Positions 48,261-54,353 of a stretch of 54,353 nucleotides of DNA are shown one piece after another. How positions within the stretch are numbered: the first letter of the stretch is position 1; each line of letters starts with the position of its first letter. Under the pieces are notes generated by a model. It did not search any database and was not told where the DNA came from. It saw only the letters and a list, made by a program, of their open reading frames with translations. The translations under genes and the position numbers were made by a program. Source of the stretch: Nanobdellota archaeon (GTDB lineage Archaea > Nanobdellota > Nanobdellia > Parvarchaeales > Parvarchaeaceae); the NCBI GenBank assembly GCA_021807125.1, contig JAKAPK010000001.1:1-54353 (forward strand), read 5' to 3'.

Positions 48261-48496
48261 TAGCTCGCCGCTCATCATCGCTTTTCAGCTCAATACCGAA
48301 CCTTTTCAGGTTCAAACGCCCTTATAAAAGGACTCGTGTCTAGGTGCAGGGTCATAGCCGCTAGTTATAACCTGTTGGTATAGCTATTGCTACATGACAA
48401 CGGATTATAACCTATTAAGATTATATTTTGGATAAATACTTTATTTTGGTTTTAGTAGTGCAATATCTCCGAGATAGCATTATCCCCAAATTACAA

Positions 48497-48569
48497 TAGC
48501 CCCGACCGGATTTGAACCGGTGTTTCAGGCTCCAAAGGCCTACGTGCTTGACCGCTACACTACGGGGCT
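48497..48569 (-). tRNA. tRNA-Gln(TTG)
   Basis: Acceptor AGCCCCG/CGGGGCT, anticodon loop CTTTGGA, T arm ACCGG-TTCAAAT-CCGGT. Confidence 0.93.
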
Positions 48570-48610
48570 TCGTATAGATAATATTGAGATTTTCACTACT
48601 AATATCTTGC

Positions 48611-49726
48611 TTACGAGACAGAAGGATCGTATTCGTATTTAGAAGACTTAAGCTTTTTACGTAAACTGTTGAAATCTTTTTCGTCCTCATAAAACAGCGG
48701 CTTAAGCTTAGTTAAGAAATCATCGATCGATTCAGTCGAATAAACGGTCTTTCCGTCTATAGTGGAAGGATAACATATCTTGTCGTTTTTTACTTCCGAC
48801 AACTGTAGTAAATGCAAGATCATATGACGCCCTTCCATGCTTTTATCCCTTGCTTTGTCTAGCAGGAAGTCCGAATATTTTACTTGTTTTCCGTTGAAGT
48901 AAACTTCTATATTCTTTGCATCGAATTTAATTAGTTCACTTGACGCTGTAGTACTAAGTTCTTCTCCAATCTCATCTAAAACTTTTTCATAAAGTTCTCC
49001 GGTAACCGGCCTGACGGTTTTTTTGCCCTTATCAATAATATAAAACTCTTTCATCGGTCCATATTCCGATTGAGATCCATCGAGCATATTATCCAAGCTT
49101 GATGGCGCGGTCGCATCGTCATTGCGAGCCTTCTCAAGTATCTCGGTGTTGTCTTTTAGAATTAACAAAGTCGTTTCGATAATTTCTTCATTGGCATAAT
49201 CCATAAACAAGCATCTTTTGACTTTTTCTGAAACGAAATTATTTTTCCCAGCATTGAAGCCTATTGGCTTAAGATTCTTAATTTTCGAATCTATTTTTAA
49301 TTTTAAGCCGACGGCGTAGACCGAGGGCAATTCGTTTCCTTTACATATTTTTGAGCCGTTTATCGGATCTATTGTCACGGCACCCGTGTCGGCATCGTAG
49401 TATTTTACCGGGCCGGCCGTTTCCAGTGGCGTAGTATCTCCTTTCATCTTGTTATTCGTGTGCAGTACATCTAACATGGAACAGGCTCCTCTCACCCTCG
49501 AGTTTTTAAGGTCGTATTCCAGTGCTATTGAATAAAGCAGTGGCTCTGAAATAGCGGATACCATATCTTTCAATGACGGAGCTTCATTTTTTGAAAGATT
49601 CAGCAAGTTTTCGGAATCCGCAGCGCATTCCAATATTTTTTCTAGATAGTCAACGTGTTGTCCTTTTTGTTCATCGCAGTATTCGGCGTTTTCTGCCATA
49701 TCTTCACGGAAGTTACGAACAGGCAA
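48611..49726 (-). CDS. Hypothetical protein
   Basis: 371-aa ORF; no family recognised. Confidence 0.6.
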   Translation of the reverse strand: MPVRNFREDMAENAEYCDEQKGQHVDYLEKILECAADSENLLNLSKNEAPSLKDMVSAISEPLLYSIALEYDLKNSRVRGACSMLDVLHTNNKMKGDTTPLETAGPVKYYDADTGAVTIDPINGSKICKGNELPSVYAVGLKLKIDSKIKNLKPIGFNAGKNNFVSEKVKRCLFMDYANEEIIETTLLILKDNTEILEKARNDDATAPSSLDNMLDGSQSEYGPMKEFYIIDKGKKTVRPVTGELYEKVLDEIGEELSTTASSELIKFDAKNIEVYFNGKQVKYSDFLLDKARDKSMEGRHMILHLLQLSEVKNDKICYPSTIDGKTVYSTESIDDFLTKLKPLFYEDEKDFNSLRKKLKSSKYEYDPSVS

Positions 49727-49865
49727 AAAGCATGCCTATTTCGCACCAGTACAGCTACTTTAGAGAGGAGACTTACTATATTAAGCTTTGTCCGTAAAAT
49801 GCGGTTTTTTACACAAACGAAAAGCAGGGTGGCACGTTTATAAGCTATAACAAATAATCAATCCT

Positions 49866-50159
49866 ATGCAGAGTGAAGACGTGTTTATAGGCGTGCCAAT
49901 GGCCTCGATAGAGCTAAAACACATAGATTTGCAGACAAAATCGGAAGCCCTAGCGGCTTTGCACGAAGACATAGACGAGGACATACAACAGAAAAAGGAC
50001 CTAATGGACACGCTGGCTAAAAAATTCGAAAAATTAGACGAACTTTTGCGCAGGCTGTTTGAAGATCTTAACAACGAGAGTATGAAGGGTGCTATAAAAC
50101 CCGCTTTCAGGGACAAACTGGGCATAGAGGAACTCGAAAGCCAATTGGGCATGAAGTGA
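49866..50159 (+). CDS. Hypothetical coiled-coil protein
   Basis: 97 aa, charged helical sequence. Confidence 0.55.
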   Translation: MQSEDVFIGVPMASIELKHIDLQTKSEALAALHEDIDEDIQQKKDLMDTLAKKFEKLDELLRRLFEDLNNESMKGAIKPAFRDKLGIEELESQLGMK

Positions 50160-50197
50160 TATCCTTTTAATTTAGGAAAAATAGTTATAATTCTTAT

Positions 50198-50298
50198 GCA
50201 GGGATAGCGAAGCCTGGTTAAACGTGACAGACTCAAGAGCCACGTTTGAGCCATCTGTTCCCTTTGTGGGTTCGGGAGTTCAAATCTCCCTCCCTGCA
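50198..50298 (+). tRNA. tRNA-Leu(CAA) with 15-nt intron at 37/38
   Basis: Acceptor GCAGGGA/TCCCTGC; anticodon stem ACAGA/TCTGT; loop CTCAAG[agccacgtttgagcc]A where CTCAA pairs with intron TTGAG; long variable arm. Confidence 0.93.
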
Positions 50299-50333
50299 AG
50301 TTTTCGTGTTTTGACGTCTTAAAAACTGCAGAA

Positions 50334-52733
50334 TCAGATATCTGAGATTTTTACGATAGAATTTCCGGAAGGCTTGCTTATAATTATGTTCCTGTCCGCT
50401 ATGTTTTTCATCGTGTCTTCGTGTGTTACGATTATTATCTGTTTTATCCCCTTTATCTTAGTTATCGCGTCAGAAAGTGCGTTTATGTCTTCTTTGTCGA
50501 GCCCGGAAGTAGGCTCATCCATTATCAACAGCTCGTTTTTAGATATGCCACCAAGTGTTGACGCTATAGACGAAAGAGCTATTCTGTATGCCAGTGCGAC
50601 AGACGTTTTTTCTCCTCCTGATAGAGACCTTGCATCCATAACTTCGTTTTCGGCGATAACATTAAGGTTATAGTCCCTGTCTATGTCAACGATATAATCT
50701 GTATTGCTCCTTATCTCATTGAATTTGATCTGAAAATTTGATTTAAACTCCTCTATGAACCTGTCGCGAACATATCCGCGTATGTCTTTTATGTCGTCTC
50801 TGAGACCGCTGAGTTTTTCATATAAAGATTCATCGCTTCTTATCTTGGCCTCTAAGGACTTCCTTTTAGTTATCTTTTCTTTCAAAGCCGTAAATTGCCC
50901 ATTGAGTTCCTGTAGCTCAAGATTTTTTATTTCCATTTCCCGCTTTGATTCTGCGCTTTCCGTGGAAAGTTTGTTATATACTTCCCGAGCCTGTCTAAGG
51001 TCGGATTCAAGCACACCTACCTGCGCCCCGTCGAATTTTATTTCTTCCAATTCCTTTTCCAGGATTGCCATTTCTTCTTCAATGCTGCTATTCGACTTTT
51101 TCAGTGTAACCAGTATGTTCTTGGCCGCAGATATCTCGTTTATTTTATTTCTTATGTTCACTAGCTCTTCAAGTTCCTTATCTATCGCGGATATCTGTTT
51201 GTCTAATCCATTTATTTCCGACACGATCAGGTTCATTTGCTCGCTGTGATTTTCAAGATCGGACTTTTTGCTTGCGATATCGATTTTAAGCGCCTTTTCC
51301 TTTGAAATCTCAAATGAATTTAACGCGTTTTCTATTTCCACACCTAATTTCCCAAGATTCAATTCTAGCGTCTTTTTTGGTATTTTATTCGCACCGATTA
51401 GATTTTTGTATCTTTCTATTTCGCCTTTACATTTTGATATTTTCTCTGCGTACTCTTTCTGCAGGTGCGAGTCGTCAAGAAGCTCACTGCCGCACATTTT
51501 ACAAATTTTATCCGAAAGGGACTGCTCCTTCTCTCTATTCAGCGAATCGATGGTTTCGTTTAGCTGTTCTATTCTGCCGGATAACTCGTCAGCGTCCGGC
51601 TCGTTTTTTCTCTCCGAAATCGACGCTTTTAGGCTTTCTTCTGTTCTTCTAAGGGCTTCGAGCTTTGATTCATACTCTTTTATGCTCGTGTCCAGTTCGT
51701 CCTTTGTTTTCGACATGGCTGTCAATTCTGAGTTTGTTTTATAGAAGGACTCGCGTATCTTGTTCAGGCCCCTTTCTTTTTCCTGTTTTAGCGTGTTCTT
51801 TTCACGCCTTTCGTTTATGAGTGCAGTTTCCTTTTCAGGCGTCGTTTTAAGCTCATTTATTTCCGTGTCTTCCAGCTTCTTTTCCAGTTCCTTTTCCTCT
51901 CTTTTGTTTTTCTGCAAAGTGGCGCGTTTTTCATCTAACCTGGAAGCTGCGATGTAGTGTTTTTCCTTCGCTTCCATCGCGAATTTTATTTCCGATTCTG
52001 TCTTATTTATGTTTGAAGATGCCAGTCCGAGCTCCCTTTCGAGTACGTCGCGTTTCGCGTTAAGCTCTTCGAGTCTTAATCCTATATCCGAACGGCGTTT
52101 TTCCAGTTTTATCAATTCGTTCTCCCCTTCTATGAACAATATCGCCTTCTTGTCGGCATCAAGTTCATTTTTAATCTTGTCGATAATGGCTTTCATGTAA
52201 TCGTAAGTCTTGGCATATCTATCCAGCTGTAGGAGGGAGTCTATGTACTCCTGTTTTTCTTGCGTCGTCTCGAATATCAGGTTCTTTAATTCGTCCTGTT
52301 TTATGTACGTTATCGCTTCGAAAGCACGCCTTGGGGACTCTGATTTTATGCCGAGTAAGCTGGCAATATAAACGTTCAGATCGGTGGCACGATTCTGCAG
52401 GTCCACTTGTCGGCCTTCCTTAAGCACCTTGTTCATGGAATCGTCATTTCTTACGTTTTCTTTTATCCTTTTCAGCCCGCGCTTTACAGTATAAGACTGG
52501 TCGTCTTCCTTTACGCCTAGCTCCAGAGAACCGTTTTCTGTCCTTCTTCTAAGGATCATGCCAGCGTCGCTTTTGTCCGCTATCTTTCCGAATAAACAGT
52601 ACTCGATCGACATTAGGATTGAGGATTTTCCGCTTCCGGTGTTTCCGGTTATTACGTTTATTCCGTTTGTGAACTCTATGCGTGAGTCCGTATGGCTTCT
52701 TACGTTTTTCATTTCTACGTATTCTAATATCAT
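50334..52733 (-). CDS. rad50: DNA double-strand break repair ATPase Rad50
   Basis: GNTGSGKSSILMSIEYCLFG, zinc hook CKMCG, LSGGEKTSVALAYRIAL, LLIMDEPTSGLD. Confidence 0.95.
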   Translation of the reverse strand: MILEYVEMKNVRSHTDSRIEFTNGINVITGNTGSGKSSILMSIEYCLFGKIADKSDAGMILRRRTENGSLELGVKEDDQSYTVKRGLKRIKENVRNDDSMNKVLKEGRQVDLQNRATDLNVYIASLLGIKSESPRRAFEAITYIKQDELKNLIFETTQEKQEYIDSLLQLDRYAKTYDYMKAIIDKIKNELDADKKAILFIEGENELIKLEKRRSDIGLRLEELNAKRDVLERELGLASSNINKTESEIKFAMEAKEKHYIAASRLDEKRATLQKNKREEKELEKKLEDTEINELKTTPEKETALINERREKNTLKQEKERGLNKIRESFYKTNSELTAMSKTKDELDTSIKEYESKLEALRRTEESLKASISERKNEPDADELSGRIEQLNETIDSLNREKEQSLSDKICKMCGSELLDDSHLQKEYAEKISKCKGEIERYKNLIGANKIPKKTLELNLGKLGVEIENALNSFEISKEKALKIDIASKKSDLENHSEQMNLIVSEINGLDKQISAIDKELEELVNIRNKINEISAAKNILVTLKKSNSSIEEEMAILEKELEEIKFDGAQVGVLESDLRQAREVYNKLSTESAESKREMEIKNLELQELNGQFTALKEKITKRKSLEAKIRSDESLYEKLSGLRDDIKDIRGYVRDRFIEEFKSNFQIKFNEIRSNTDYIVDIDRDYNLNVIAENEVMDARSLSGGEKTSVALAYRIALSSIASTLGGISKNELLIMDEPTSGLDKEDINALSDAITKIKGIKQIIIVTHEDTMKNIADRNIIISKPSGNSIVKISDI

Positions 52734-53893
52734 TGTCGCATCGCATCCTCTATTCTTTTTATAACTCCGCTTATGTCCGATTTGGTCTCTGCGGCAGACA
52801 TCATAAAATCTGCAAGTTCTATCTCCTTATCGCTGTAGCCTTTCGCCTTTAGAAATTCCTTTTCTACGCTGGCTATGTCTTTGCTTTGTAGTGTTATGCT
52901 GGTCGCGTCTTTATCAGACAATTTAGACGAATTTACGCTGACGTAAACATAGCCGTTTGATAACGCGCAGTTCTTTACGGATGCGACGTCAAGTTCTCCC
53001 CTTTGCCCTCTCATTTTTCCCTCTAACTTTATTATCAGCAGTTTGCCGTAATTCTTTTTCATTAGAGCCTTCGCCTCCGATTCTATCTCGTCGGCGCTTC
53101 TGCCATCGCAGTTTATTCTGAATATGTCCCGCTCTCTAGTCTTCAATTTTACATATTCCATCCCAGTTATCCCTTCGCTTCCGTAATCCACCACGTAGAA
53201 GCCCCTGTCAGGGTTGTCGACCATCTCTTTCTCGTCGCAGTATTCGGTCGAGCCAGGGTATTGTATAACTCCTCCATTATAGTGTATGTTGTCCCTGTGA
53301 CCGTGCCAATGCCCCGCAGCGTAATAGTTAAACCCGGTTGGGAGGCTTTCCGTGTCCAGGTCTTTGAACTGCTCGCCCAGCGAGGATATCGTATGATGGA
53401 ATAGGAAGATTTTTATCCAGGCAGGATCTGAAGACGCTATTTTTAGTTTTTTGAATATTTCGTCCTCTACCCTGCTTCTTTTTCCCCTAATCCCGCATAT
53501 GAACGCGTTATGGTAGGTTTCCCCTCTCAGCATCACGCCTTCGTCGGTATATTTTATATAACGTTTTGAATTCAGATTCACGAGGAGCCCGTTTCTGTCG
53601 AATAATTCGACTATGCTGTCCTCCTCTCCCATGCCGATATCGTGGGAACCAGGAACAATGAAAATTTTTATACCGTTTTGTCTTAGCTTATTTAGTTCGT
53701 CTGTCACGAATAGAAGGTCGTTTAGCGAAGGATCTCCTTCGTTAAAAAGATCGCCAGCATGCACTATAAAATCAGGTCTGTTTTTTATAGCATAGTCTAT
53801 AAGCTGTCTGAACGAATCCTTTACGTCCTCGTTTCGTCGCTCGTCCTTGTAGACTTTCCCTATATGCGTATCGCCGACGTGTATAAATCTCAT
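52730..53893 (-). CDS. mre11: DNA double-strand break repair nuclease Mre11
   Basis: FIHVGDTHIGK, HAGDLFNEGDP, VPGSHD, GHWHGHRD; overlaps rad50 by 4 nt. Confidence 0.95.
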   Translation of the reverse strand: MRFIHVGDTHIGKVYKDERRNEDVKDSFRQLIDYAIKNRPDFIVHAGDLFNEGDPSLNDLLFVTDELNKLRQNGIKIFIVPGSHDIGMGEEDSIVELFDRNGLLVNLNSKRYIKYTDEGVMLRGETYHNAFICGIRGKRSRVEDEIFKKLKIASSDPAWIKIFLFHHTISSLGEQFKDLDTESLPTGFNYYAAGHWHGHRDNIHYNGGVIQYPGSTEYCDEKEMVDNPDRGFYVVDYGSEGITGMEYVKLKTRERDIFRINCDGRSADEIESEAKALMKKNYGKLLIIKLEGKMRGQRGELDVASVKNCALSNGYVYVSVNSSKLSDKDATSITLQSKDIASVEKEFLKAKGYSDKEIELADFMMSAAETKSDISGVIKRIEDAMRQ

Positions 53894-53992
53894 ATCACTA
53901 ACTAAATTATGTGTTTTGCCTATAAATTATTTTTATGGCGTTCTCGTGCAAACTATTAATTCCTTGATCGTGAAATTAGTATTGTAGGCGAT

Positions 53993-54353
53993 ATGGGGAA
54001 AGAATTCGTGATAAAGGAAAAAGTAAGAATATACGACACTGACTTACAGGGCATAGTGCACTATTCAGGATATTACAGATTTTTTACGGATGCGCTGGAG
54101 CAATTTGCACTTGAAAAGATAGGCGACGGGTTTCCGATAATAGACAAGAAAGCGATGTTCGTTGTAGTAGAATCAAATGCGAGATACCACAAATCAGCCG
54201 TATTGGGGGACTTACTGAACGTACGGATAACGCCAGAATTGTTGTCTGATAAGGCGATAAAGTTCAATTTTGCGATAGACAGGAACGGAGACGAAATATG
54301 CGACGGATTCATAACACAGGTGCTAATTGACAAGAAAAGATGGAAGGCCGTAC
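53993..54353 (+). CDS. 4HBT-family acyl-CoA thioesterase, truncated by window end
   Basis: Own translation MGKEFVIKEKVRIYDTDLQGIVHYSGYYRFFTDALEQFALEKIG... hot-dog YDTDxxGxVxxxxYxxF motif. Confidence 0.88.
   Translation, partial: MGKEFVIKEKVRIYDTDLQGIVHYSGYYRFFTDALEQFALEKIGDGFPIIDKKAMFVVVESNARYHKSAVLGDLLNVRITPELLSDKAIKFNFAIDRNGDEICDGFITQVLIDKKRWKAV

Noticed and set aside
48251-48330. Second box C/D sRNA (minus strand GAGCTGAaaagcgATGATGA)
   Set aside because: Has D'/C'-like boxes, but no matching outer C and D boxes at proper spacing and no terminal stem.
48497-48569. tRNA-Gln as attachment site of an integrated element covering 41-48 kb
   Set aside because: No duplicated tRNA 3' end was noticed at the far edge and no integrase is present; only a comparative empty site would support it.
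48421-48690. 89-aa ORF over tRNA-Gln
   Set aside because: Overlaps the tRNA and the end of a larger CDS; translation of the tRNA gives FKSGRGY-type artefact.
50374-52200. Plus-strand Ser/Phe-rich ORFs opposite rad50
   Set aside because: Antisense artefacts of a Glu/Lys-rich coiled-coil gene.
1-54353. CRISPR array
   Set aside because: No regularly spaced repeats noticed on reading either strand; only a possible cas1 remnant.

Overview
54.35 kb window of an archaeal chromosome. It contains archaeal-type information-processing genes: aRF1, aIF2-alpha, Nop10, L10e, archaeal CCA-transferase, EndA, Cdc48, Mre11/Rad50, ScpA/B, plus SRP RNA and intron-containing tRNAs. Compact gene layout, small tRNA introns and a sedolisin suggest a small, possibly acid-adapted (DPANN/Micrarchaeota-like) archaeon, but that placement is inference. 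About 50 protein genes are supported, with 6 tRNAs (Ser-GCT, Asn-GTT with intron, Ala-TGC, Ile-GAT, Gln-TTG, Leu-CAA with intron), an SRP RNA and a newly recognised box C/D sRNA. Three small or remnant coding sequences absent from the supplied ORF track were also found (histone-fold-like, Nop10, a basic 36-aa ORF), plus two likely gene remnants. The main accessory block is ~41-48.3 kb: ABC transporter flanked by distant paralogs, remnants including a possible cas1 tail, a Type IIG RM enzyme and an RNase HI with an altered active site. The observations most worth a second look are: the box C/D sRNA sharing the stop codon of an upstream gene; aRF1 with NIKD instead of NIKS; a zinc-ribbon/LAGLIDADG fusion ORF abutting tRNA-Ile; cca directly abutting tRNA-Asn; a HIT protein lacking its central catalytic His; RNase HI D-to-H; and the possible cas1 remnant. 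No CRISPR array was seen. No searches or folding programs were run.
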